DNA of 5,083 nt, taken from contig JBHHZM010000179.1 of assembly GCA_046758065.1 (NCBI GenBank), positions 1 through 5,083 of the forward strand, given 5' to 3'. The notes under the pieces were generated by a model. The model was not told where the DNA came from and did no database searches. It was given only the letters and a program-made list of their open reading frames with translations. Position numbers and translations under genes: made by a program. Origin of the DNA: JBHHZM01 sp046758065 (GTDB lineage Bacteria; Pseudomonadota; Alphaproteobacteria; JAAXGF01). Below are positions 1 to 5,083 of this stretch, piece after piece; the first letter of the stretch is position 1; every line of letters starts with the position of its first letter.

Positions 1-45
1 TGCGCGCGGGCCACCCCCACCCGGGCGCGGAAAATTCGCATATCG

Positions 46-74
46 CCCCCCCCCCCCCGCAGCGGGGGGGGGGG
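46..74. repeat. C13/G11 homopolymer inverted repeat
   Basis: Thirteen consecutive C (46-58) are followed by GCAGC (59-63) and then eleven consecutive G (64-74). The arms can pair as an 11-bp all-GC stem with a 5-base loop. No T-run follows on the plus strand, so it does not look like a standard intrinsic terminator. Such tracts are prone to polymerase slippage and sequencing error, so the exact lengths are uncertain. It could be a structural element, the remains of a terminator for an upstream gene, or partly an assembly artefact. Confidence 0.7.
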
Positions 75-90
75 ACATGAATGCCGGATG

Positions 91-112
91 AACGGCGCGT
101 TCAGGCGCCGTT
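91..112. repeat. Short inverted repeat, 8-bp arms
   Basis: AACGGCGC (91-98) and GCGCCGTT (105-112) are perfect reverse complements around the 6-base spacer GTTCAG. Read as RNA this is a GC-rich hairpin, ending in only two U, so it is a weak terminator candidate on the plus strand. On the minus strand the same symmetry also ends in TT only. An operator is possible but nothing identifies the protein. Confidence 0.4.
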
Positions 113-236
113 AAGCGGTTCCGGCTAGACTGGCGGGCGGAAGGCGTTCCGCGTTCCGCAACCCGAACCGAACCGTGCCGCCGGCGGTGTGACCCCTTGC
201 TCCGACGGCATCGCCACGGTCGCCGGATCGCGAAGT

Positions 237-262
237 GCGAAAGGGCCCTTGCGGCCTTTCGC
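237..262. repeat. Short inverted repeat in the SHP leader, 8-bp arms
   Basis: GCGAAAGG (237-244) and CCTTTCGC (255-262) are perfect reverse complements with a 10-base spacer. The left arm also overlaps the 10-base palindrome AAGGGCCCTT (241-250), so two alternative structures compete. It lies about 135 bases upstream of the SHP start codon, where a regulator site or leader RNA structure would be plausible, but no known consensus is recognisable. Confidence 0.35.
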
Positions 263-397
263 CTCGCGGCGTTCCGGGACGCGCCCGGACGGAGCGCGCC
301 GCCTTCCACCATGACGCGACGGACGCTCGCTTCGGCGATCGGCGGATCGTTCGGGGCGGCGGACGTCGCGAGGAGACGGAAAACGGAGACTGACCGA

Positions 398-823
398 ATG
401 ACATTTCGCATTTGCGCTTTCATCGCGACCCTCGCCGGCGTCGTCCTGATTTCGGGCGTCGGCCATGCCGACCCCGCGCGCGACGCCATCCTTCAGGGGT
501 TCGCGGCGCAGGCCAAGGCGGCGAATCCCGGCTTCAAGGCGTTCTCGGCCGCGCGCGGCATGAGCCTGTTTCATTCGAAGCACAACGGCGGCAAGCCCGA
601 GACCCCGTCGTGTTCGACCTGCCACACCGCCGATCCCCGCAATGTCGGACAGACCCGCGCCGGCAAGGCGATCGAGCCGATGGCGGTGTCGAGGACCCCG
701 ACCCGGTTCACCGATCCGCGCAAGGTCGCCAAGTGGTTCCGCCGCAACTGCAAGAGCGTTCTGGGACGCGAATGCACGGCGCAGGAAAAAGGCGATTTCA
801 TTACCTTCATGTCGGGTCTCTGA
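398..823 (+). CDS. shp: SHP-type oxygen-binding monoheme cytochrome c (DUF1924 family)
   Basis: Encodes a 141-residue exported cytochrome c. Residues 1-24 form a signal peptide (hydrophobic core about 5-20, probable cleavage after the A in VGHA), so the mature protein is periplasmic. A single heme-binding motif, CSTCH, lies at 72-76, with H76 as proximal ligand. The C-terminal segment WFRRNC (113-118) carries N117, placed where this family uses an asparagine as the sixth heme ligand (Asn88 in the Rhodobacter sphaeroides protein); C118 and C126 may form a disulfide. In the characterised homologue the Asn leaves on reduction, allowing O2, NO or CO to bind; the physiological role is not settled. 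The ATG at 398 is chosen because a clean signal peptide follows and GGAG at 385-388 sits nine bases upstream; the frame stays open back to 197 but that extension looks non-coding. The diheme partner gene follows 44 bases downstream, probably in one transcript. Family assignment is fairly sure; ligand roles are by homology. Confidence 0.88.
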   Translation: MTFRICAFIATLAGVVLISGVGHADPARDAILQGFAAQAKAANPGFKAFSAARGMSLFHSKHNGGKPETPSCSTCHTADPRNVGQTRAGKAIEPMAVSRTPTRFTDPRKVAKWFRRNCKSVLGRECTAQEKGDFITFMSGL

Positions 824-854
824 GACGGTTTTCCGAACGACGGTCCGATCCCAA

Positions 855-860
855 CAGGAG
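855..860 (+). promoter_or_regulatory. Ribosome binding site of the diheme cytochrome gene
   Basis: CAGGAG lies seven bases before the ATG at 868. It decides the start, because the same frame is open for over 450 bases upstream and contains the overlapping SHP gene in another frame. Confidence 0.7.
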
Positions 861-867
861 TTTTCCC

Positions 868-1329
868 ATGCGTTACGTTCTGATTTTGTCGGCCGTGTTC
901 GGCCTGCTGATGGTCATGGTCCAGGCCACGGCCCGGGCGGAAGAGCTCGAACCGCTGCTTCCCGCGTCCGACCCGGTGGTCAAGAAGGAGTGCGGCGCGT
1001 GTCACATGGCCTATCGCGCCCATTGGCTGCCCGCGGACGCGTGGCGGCGAATCATGGTGAACCTCGACAATCACTTCGGCGAGAACGCGAGCCTCACGCC
1101 CGATCTGCGCGGCAAGATCACCGCGTATCTGGTCGCCCATGCGGGCAAGCCGGGCGGCGAGGTGCTCCGCATCACCGAGACGCGGTGGTGGAAGCGCCGG
1201 CATTCGGGCGAGGTTTCAGAAAGCCAGTGGGCGCGCGCCGGTTCTCCGGCGAACTGCGCGGCCTGCCACGGCGTCAAGCAAAAGAAGGGCTTCTTCGAAA
1301 GCCTGTTCGGCGACGACGACGAGGAATAA
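868..1329 (+). CDS. dhc: DHC-type periplasmic diheme cytochrome c
   Basis: Encodes a 153-residue exported cytochrome. Residues 1-24 are a signal peptide with a cut expected after ATARA. Two CxxCH heme motifs are visible, CGACH at 42-46 and CAACH at 130-134. Likely distal histidine ligands are H69 in the NHFGENASL segment and H112 in the WWKRRH segment, both typical of the DHC family; H52 and H91 are alternatives. The protein ends in an acidic tail, DDDEE (149-153). In Rhodobacter sphaeroides, DHC is an electron donor to SHP, usually receiving electrons from a membrane cytochrome b encoded nearby. Here the SHP gene lies just upstream, supporting a functional pair, but no cytochrome b gene follows. 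The start at 868 has CAGGAG at 855-860, seven bases away. The much longer open frame upstream of this ATG runs antiregister over the SHP gene and is not coding. Confidence 0.87.
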   Translation: MRYVLILSAVFGLLMVMVQATARAEELEPLLPASDPVVKKECGACHMAYRAHWLPADAWRRIMVNLDNHFGENASLTPDLRGKITAYLVAHAGKPGGEVLRITETRWWKRRHSGEVSESQWARAGSPANCAACHGVKQKKGFFESLFGDDDEE

Positions 1330-1336
1330 GGCGCTT

Positions 1337-1359
1337 TGGCGCGCCGCGGCGCGGCGCCA
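1337..1359 (+). terminator. GC-rich inverted repeat after the cytochrome pair, possible terminator
   Basis: TGGCGC (1337-1342) pairs with GCGCCA (1354-1359); the intervening 11 bases contain the palindrome GCCGCGGC. An alternative stem pairs GGCGC (1330-1334) with GCGCC (1341-1345). The structure begins eight bases after the diheme cytochrome stop and is followed by TTCCTGTT, only weakly T-rich. It plausibly ends or stabilises the cytochrome transcript and separates it from the transporter genes, but it is not a canonical intrinsic terminator. Confidence 0.35.
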
Positions 1360-1365
1360 TTCCTG

Positions 1366-1394
1366 TTGCCCGTCGGTCGCGGATCAACTAGCCT
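1366..1394 (+). promoter_or_regulatory. Candidate promoter for the transporter operon
   Basis: TTGCCC (1366-1371) and TAGCCT (1389-1394) are separated by 17 bases, the usual spacing for a housekeeping sigma factor. The -35-like element is a fair match (TTGxxx), while the -10-like element matches only loosely, as is common in GC-rich alphaproteobacteria. It sits about 50 bases before the start codon, in a locally AT-richer stretch and after the inverted repeat that follows the cytochrome genes. Prediction by eye only. Confidence 0.3.
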
Positions 1395-1442
1395 GAAACC
1401 GAGTCAAAACCGCAAAAATCCATAATTCACGGGGAGATTGCG

Positions 1443-3044
1443 ATGCGCTTTCACAGCATGATACTTGCCGCCGGTGCGGCGCTGGTGATCGCCGCCGGGT
1501 CCGTCGCCACGGCCGACGCCAAGACGTTCCGATACGCCTTTCAGGGCGACGCCCAGTCGCTCGATCCGCATGGCCTGAACGAGACTTTCACCCTCGGTTT
1601 TCTGGGCAACGTTTACGAGGGCCTTGCGGCGTACGACGGAAATCTCAAGCTGATCCCGGCGCTGGCCGAATCCTGGGAGACGCTGTCGCCGACCAAATGG
1701 CTCTTCAGACTGCGCAAGGGCGTCAAGTTCCACAACGGCGACGACTTCACCGCCGACGATGTCATTTTCTCCTGGAAGCGCACCCTGACCGAAGGTTCGG
1801 ACCAGAAGGTCCGGGGTTCGCTCATCAAGGCGATCCGCAAGATCGACGATCACACCATCGAGGTGGAAACGCCCCGGCCGACGCCGACCCTGGCGCGCGA
1901 GCTGGTATGGCTTTACATCATGGACAAGGAATGGGCCGAAGCCAACAACACGGTCGAAGCGGAAAGCCCGAAGAGCGCCGAGACCTCGGGCAAGTTCGCC
2001 AGCCTGCACGAGAACGGCACCGGTCCCTTCGCCATCGTCGAGCGCCAGCCCGACGTGCGCTCGGTGTTCAAGCGTGTCGACGGCTACTGGAAGAAGATCA
2101 AGTCGAACGTCGACGAGGTCGTGTTCACGCCGATTTCGCAGGACGCGACGCGGGTCGCGGCGCTGATCTCGGGCGAGCTCGACCTGGCCTATCCCATCCC
2201 GGTGCAGGACTGGGACCGGCTGAAGCGCGCCGACGGCGTATCGCCGCTGACCGGACCGGAAGCGCGCACGATCTTCCTCGGCATGGATCAGCAGCGCGAC
2301 GAGTTGCGCTACTCGAACGTCAAGGGCAAGAACCCGTTCAAGGACGTCCGGGTGCGCAAGGCCTTCGCCCACGCCATCAACCTCGATGCGATCAAGGAGA
2401 AGGTCATGCGCGGCGCCTCGACCCCCACCGGGCTGATGGTCGCGCCGCAGATCAACGGGTTCAATCCGGCGCTCAACACCCCCTATGACTACGACCCGGA
2501 GAAGGCCAAGCATCTCCTGGCCGAGGCCGGTTATCCCGGCGGCTTCGAGGTGACCATGGACTGCCCCAACAACCGCTACGTCAACGACGAACGCATTTGT
2601 CAGGCGGTCGCGGGGATGCTGGCCAAGGTCGGCGTCAAGGTCGATCTGCTGGCGCAGCCGAAGTCGAAGTACTTCGCCAAGGTCCTGGCGCAAAACGACT
2701 ACGACACCAGCTTCTACCTCTTGGGTTGGACGCCGGGTTCGATCGATTCGCACAACGTTCTGCAAAACCTGCTCGCCTGCCGGAATTCGGAGACCAAGGC
2801 GGGGCAGTTCAACCTCGGCGGTTACTGCAATCCCAAGGTTGACGCTCTGGCCGACAGGGTCGCCGGAGAGACCGATCCGGCGAAACGTCAGTCGCTGATC
2901 GACGAGGCGTTCTCGATCCACAAGGCCGAGGTCGGGCATATTCCGCTGCATCAGCAGCCCTTGTCGTGGGGTGTGCGCGACGGCGTCAGCGTGGCGCAGC
3001 GCGCCGACAACGTGCTCGATTTCCGCAACGTCGTCCTGCCGTAA
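1443..3044 (+). CDS. ABC transporter substrate-binding protein, family 5 (DppA/OppA-like)
   Basis: Encodes a 533-residue exported solute-binding protein, normal in size for the family. Residues 1-26 form a signal peptide (cleavage expected after ATADA) with no lipobox cysteine, so the mature protein should be free in the periplasm. Family-5 hallmarks are an N-terminal SLDPHGLNE segment, then LGNVYEGLAAYD and LIPALAESWE, then the signature region with FRLRKGVKFHNG and FTADDVIFSWKR. Later come VRVRKAFAHAINLDAI and YDPEKAKHLLAEAGYPGGF. Cysteines at 374, 386, 446 and 462 could make two disulfides. It should capture a peptide or related solute and deliver it to the two permeases that follow. The ligand-site segment reads GWTPGSIDSHN (428-438) rather than the GDPDN-type sequence of enteric DppA, so true dipeptide specificity is uncertain; opines, glutathione or other solutes are possible. 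The start at 1443 has a strong GGGGAG at 1431-1436, six bases upstream. Confidence 0.92.
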   Translation: MRFHSMILAAGAALVIAAGSVATADAKTFRYAFQGDAQSLDPHGLNETFTLGFLGNVYEGLAAYDGNLKLIPALAESWETLSPTKWLFRLRKGVKFHNGDDFTADDVIFSWKRTLTEGSDQKVRGSLIKAIRKIDDHTIEVETPRPTPTLARELVWLYIMDKEWAEANNTVEAESPKSAETSGKFASLHENGTGPFAIVERQPDVRSVFKRVDGYWKKIKSNVDEVVFTPISQDATRVAALISGELDLAYPIPVQDWDRLKRADGVSPLTGPEARTIFLGMDQQRDELRYSNVKGKNPFKDVRVRKAFAHAINLDAIKEKVMRGASTPTGLMVAPQINGFNPALNTPYDYDPEKAKHLLAEAGYPGGFEVTMDCPNNRYVNDERICQAVAGMLAKVGVKVDLLAQPKSKYFAKVLAQNDYDTSFYLLGWTPGSIDSHNVLQNLLACRNSETKAGQFNLGGYCNPKVDALADRVAGETDPAKRQSLIDEAFSIHKAEVGHIPLHQQPLSWGVRDGVSVAQRADNVLDFRNVVLP

Positions 3045-3056
3045 GGACTGATTAGC

Positions 3057-3090
3057 CCCGGCGCCGGTCCTGAGCGGGACCGGCGCCGGG
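3057..3090 (+). promoter_or_regulatory. Perfect 14-bp intercistronic hairpin between binding protein and permease genes
   Basis: CCCGGCGCCGGTCC (3057-3070) is perfectly complementary to GGACCGGCGCCGGG (3077-3090) with the 6-base loop TGAGCG. It begins 12 bases after the binding-protein stop. There is no T-tract after it, so strong intrinsic termination is unlikely. Hairpins at this place in ABC operons are known to protect the upstream message from 3' exonucleases and to let some transcription through, giving more binding protein than permease; that role here is inferred. The 10-mer GCGCCGGGAC in the right arm (3083-3092) recurs at 3104-3113 and could compete for pairing with the left arm. 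Confidence 0.75.
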
Positions 3091-3127
3091 ACGTTCCCGC
3101 CCAGCGCCGGGACGGTAACCTCGCCCG

Positions 3128-4117
3128 ATGGTCGCGTTCGTCATCCGCCGATTGTTGCAGTCGGTCATGGTCATGCTGACCGTGGCGTTGATTGCCTTTG
3201 GACTGTTCCGCTATGTCGGCGATCCGATCAACAACATGGTGGGGCAGGACACCTCGGCGGAGGAACGGGCGACGCTGCGCGAAGAGCTCGGCCTGAACGA
3301 TCCCTTCGCGGTGCAGTTCGGCCGCTTCGTCTACAACGCCGTACAGGGTAAATTCGGGATTTCGTACCGGCATCGCCGGCCGGTCGAGGAACTGATCGCC
3401 GAACGCCTGCCCGCGACCCTCGAACTCAGCATCATCGCCGCCGTGATCGCGCTGGTGATCGGCTTGCCGATGGGCGTCTACACCGGGCTCAGGCGCGAAG
3501 GCTTTCTGTCGCGGCTATTCATGACGCTGTCGCTGATCGGGGTCTCGCTGCCGACGTTTCTCATCGGCATCCTGCTGATTCTGTTTTTCGGGGTCATCCT
3601 GCGATGGTTGCCGACTTTCGGTCGGGGCGACGTCGTTCAACTGGGCTGGTGGTCGACCGGACTGCTGACGACGTCCGGCCTCAAGGCGATCATCATGCCG
3701 TCGTTCACGCTGGCCCTGTTCCAGATGACGCTGATCATGCGGCTGGTGCGCTCGGAGATGCTCGAGGTGCTCCGGACCGACTATATCAAGTTCGCCCGCG
3801 CCCGCGGCCTGACCAACCGCGCCATAAATTTCGGTCACGCGCTCAAGAACACCCTGGTGCCGGTGATCACGATTACCGGACTGCAACTCGGATCGATCAT
3901 CGCGTTCGCGATCATCACGGAAAGCGTCTTTCAGTGGCCGGGCATGGGGCTCTTGTTCATTCAGGCGATCAACGAGGTCGATATCCCGGTGATGGCGGCG
4001 TACCTCTGCATGATCGCGCTGTTCTTCGTGGTCATTAACCTGATCGTCGATCTGCTGTACTACGCGGTCGATCCACGGCTGCGGATAAACCGGGCCGTCG
4101 CGGGCGGGCATGGCTGA
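3128..4117 (+). CDS. ABC transporter permease, DppB/OppB-like
   Basis: Encodes a 329-residue inner-membrane protein, the usual length for DppB-type permeases. Six hydrophobic segments are visible at about 10-30, 99-120, 131-158, 186-207, 242-264 and 287-312. The N-terminal part carries the family pattern VIRRLLQSV, a periplasmic region with GDPINNMVGQD and LREELGLNDPF, and FGISYRHRRPV before the second helix. The cytoplasmic EAA loop, which contacts the ATPase, spans about 210-241 and includes DYIKFARARGL. The conserved ESVFQWPGMG follows at 265-274. It forms the translocation channel with the next gene product. The start at 3128 has no strong ribosome binding site; only a weak GGT lies upstream, which suggests lower translation than for the binding protein. 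Its stop overlaps the next gene by eight bases. Family assignment is secure; substrate is not. Confidence 0.93.
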   Translation: MVAFVIRRLLQSVMVMLTVALIAFGLFRYVGDPINNMVGQDTSAEERATLREELGLNDPFAVQFGRFVYNAVQGKFGISYRHRRPVEELIAERLPATLELSIIAAVIALVIGLPMGVYTGLRREGFLSRLFMTLSLIGVSLPTFLIGILLILFFGVILRWLPTFGRGDVVQLGWWSTGLLTTSGLKAIIMPSFTLALFQMTLIMRLVRSEMLEVLRTDYIKFARARGLTNRAINFGHALKNTLVPVITITGLQLGSIIAFAIITESVFQWPGMGLLFIQAINEVDIPVMAAYLCMIALFFVVINLIVDLLYYAVDPRLRINRAVAGGHG

Positions 4118-5063
4118 CGACACGCAACGGATTGCGCCGGAGGGACAGTCGCGCGGCCTGGTCGCGCGTATTCTGGACAGCGATCTCTTCTACAGCTTCC
4201 GCCGTTCTCCGGTCACGATCGCCGCCGCCGTGGTCACGGTCCTGTTCATCGGGGCGGCGGCCTTTGCGCCACTGGTCGCCCCCCACCGTCCGTTCGATCT
4301 TTCGACGGTCGATCTTCTCGACGCCTTCATCCCGCCGGTGTGGTCGCCCGACGGCGATTCCCGCTATCTCCTCGGAACCGACGATCAGGGCCGCGACGTA
4401 CTGTCGACCATCATCTACGGCGCGCGAATTTCTCTGGGGGTGGGTTTCGCCTCCGTCATCCTGGCGATGTTCGTCGGGGTCGCGCTGGGTCTTCTCAGCG
4501 GCTATGTCGGCGGCATGACCGACGCGATCATCATGCGGATCGCGGACGTGCAGCTCAGCTTTCCGGCCATACTCGTTGCGCTGCTGATCGACGGGGTGGC
4601 GCGCGGCATCCTGCCGCGCCACCTGCACGACGAGCTCGCGGTCTACGTGCTCGTGCTGGCCATCGGGGTTTCCGGCTGGGTCCAGTACGCGCGCACCGTG
4701 CGCGGTTCCACCCTGGTCGAGAAGAACAAGGAGTACGTGCTGGCCGCCCGGGTCATCGGCATTCCGCCCGTGCTGATCATGTTCCGTCACGTCCTGCCCA
4801 ACACCCTGGGGCCGGTCCTGGTGATCGCGACGATTCACCTTGCGGTCGCCGTCATCACCGAGGCGACCCTGTCGTTTCTCGGCATCGGCGTGCCGCCGAC
4901 CTCGCCGTCGCTCGGGACGTTGATCCGGGTCGGCAACGACTTCCTGTTTTCGGGCGAATGGTGGATCACGATCTTCCCGGGCGCGGTGCTGGCGATTCTC
5001 GTGATCGCGGTCAATCTGCTCGGCGACTGGCTGCGCGACGCCCTCAATCCGAAGCTGCGCTGA
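4110..5063 (+). CDS. ABC transporter permease, DppC/OppC-like
   Basis: Encodes a 317-residue inner-membrane permease, slightly longer than typical DppC. A cytoplasmic N-terminus (1-33) with the OppC_N-type FRRSPVTIAAA leads into the first membrane segment (34-56). A periplasmic loop with LLGTDDQGRDVLS (87-99) and IYGARISLG is diagnostic of the DppC branch. Further hydrophobic segments lie at about 110-132, 140-160, 175-195, 232-258 and 286-306. The EAA loop is at about 203-231, with YVLAARVIG. TEATLSFLGIGVPP (250-263) and the C-terminal GDWLRDALNPKLR are also family features. The ATG overlaps the stop of the upstream permease by eight bases, indicating translational coupling and equal dosage of the heterodimer. 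The preceding GGGCGGG is only a loose ribosome binding site. Assignment is secure; substrate is inferred only from family. Confidence 0.93.
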   Translation: MADDTQRIAPEGQSRGLVARILDSDLFYSFRRSPVTIAAAVVTVLFIGAAAFAPLVAPHRPFDLSTVDLLDAFIPPVWSPDGDSRYLLGTDDQGRDVLSTIIYGARISLGVGFASVILAMFVGVALGLLSGYVGGMTDAIIMRIADVQLSFPAILVALLIDGVARGILPRHLHDELAVYVLVLAIGVSGWVQYARTVRGSTLVEKNKEYVLAARVIGIPPVLIMFRHVLPNTLGPVLVIATIHLAVAVITEATLSFLGIGVPPTSPSLGTLIRVGNDFLFSGEWWITIFPGAVLAILVIAVNLLGDWLRDALNPKLR

Positions 5064-5083
5064 TGGGCGGGATCACCCCCCCG
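5063..5083 (+). CDS. Start of a further gene, probably ABC ATPase (DppD-like), cut by window end
   Basis: An ATG at 5063 shares its A with the TGA stop of the permease gene (TGATG), and GCTGCG just upstream gives little ribosome binding, consistent with coupled translation. Only seven codons are seen (MGGITPP), with no Walker motif yet. Operons of this type usually continue with the DppD and DppF ATPases, so the identity is inferred from context and overlap, not from the protein sequence. Confidence 0.45.

Larger units (their letters stand above)
1..397. other. Non-coding leader region upstream of the SHP gene
   Basis: About 400 bases without a convincing gene. Open frames exist on both strands, but their translations are rich in Arg, Pro, Gly and Ala with no recognisable domain, as expected from GC-rich DNA with few stops. 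The stretch contains a C13/G11 homopolymer inverted repeat (46-74), an 8-bp inverted repeat (91-112), a small hairpin with a tandem heptamer CGTTCCG (137-158), another 8-bp inverted repeat (237-262) and a 6-bp inverted repeat TCCGGG/CCCGGA (273-289). None is followed by a T-tract. It probably combines the 3' flank of an upstream gene with the promoter and leader of the cytochrome genes. I could not place a promoter with confidence. Confidence 0.6.

Noticed and set aside
111..131. Promoter made of TTAAGC (111-116) and TAGACT (126-131) upstream of SHP
   Set aside because: The spacing is only nine bases, and no -35-like element lies at the proper distance from TAGACT; the start codon is also over 260 bases away.
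197..397. N-terminal extension of the SHP reading frame upstream to 197
   Set aside because: The extra 67 residues are Arg/Ala-rich with no domain and would bury the signal peptide; the ATG at 398 has a ribosome binding site and an immediate signal sequence.
111..625. Open frames on the minus strand across the leader and SHP gene
   Set aside because: Arg/Pro/Gly-rich translations without domains, overlapping a clear cytochrome gene; expected by chance in high-GC DNA.
1404..2951. 515-codon open frame on the minus strand, antisense to the binding-protein gene
   Set aside because: It mirrors the codon structure of the plus-strand gene, shows no domain, and the plus-strand protein is an unmistakable family-5 binding protein.
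3057..3090. Intrinsic terminator ending the transcript after the binding-protein gene
   Set aside because: The stem is strong but is followed by ACGTTCCCGC rather than a T-run, and the permeases that the binding protein needs follow directly.
4035..4838. 267-codon open frame on the minus strand over the permease genes
   Set aside because: Asp/Arg/His/Gln-rich translation typical of the antisense of hydrophobic membrane-protein codons; the plus-strand permeases are clear.

Overview
The window is GC-rich throughout, uses GC-ending codons, and encodes a typical proteobacterial gene set. Protein style, short alphaproteobacterial-type leader regions and the cytochrome families present suggest an alphaproteobacterium, possibly of the Rhodospirillales type. 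That placement is an inference from style and gene content; no rRNA or other marker gene is present.

Layout, all genes on the plus strand. Bases 1-397 hold no convincing gene. They carry a run of 13 C facing a run of 11 G and several short GC-rich inverted repeats. Bases 398-823 encode a small secreted c-type cytochrome of the SHP (sphaeroides heme protein, DUF1924) family. Bases 868-1329 encode its usual partner, a periplasmic diheme cytochrome c of the DHC family. The 113-base gap after it holds a GC-rich inverted repeat and a weak candidate promoter. Bases 1443-3044 encode a secreted family-5 (DppA/OppA-type) substrate-binding protein. A perfect 14-bp hairpin lies in the next gap. Bases 3128-4117 and 4110-5063 encode the two overlapping DppB-like and DppC-like permeases. 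A new ATG overlaps the last permease stop and opens a reading frame cut by the window end, probably the first ATPase subunit.

Functionally there are two modules. The first is a periplasmic redox pair: DHC (two CxxCH hemes) is expected to pass electrons to SHP (one CxxCH heme, with an Asn at the position expected for the unusual labile sixth ligand), which binds oxygen or other small diatomic ligands. The membrane cytochrome b that often accompanies this pair is not in the window. The second is an ABC importer for peptides or a related small solute, in the order binding protein, permease, permease, (ATPase). The two modules appear adjacent rather than functionally coupled.

I see no mobile element, CRISPR array, tRNA or rRNA, and no clearly novel system. 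The points most worth a second look are the C/G homopolymer hairpin, the apparent absence of the cytochrome b partner, the intercistronic hairpin, and the divergent ligand-site motif in the binding protein.
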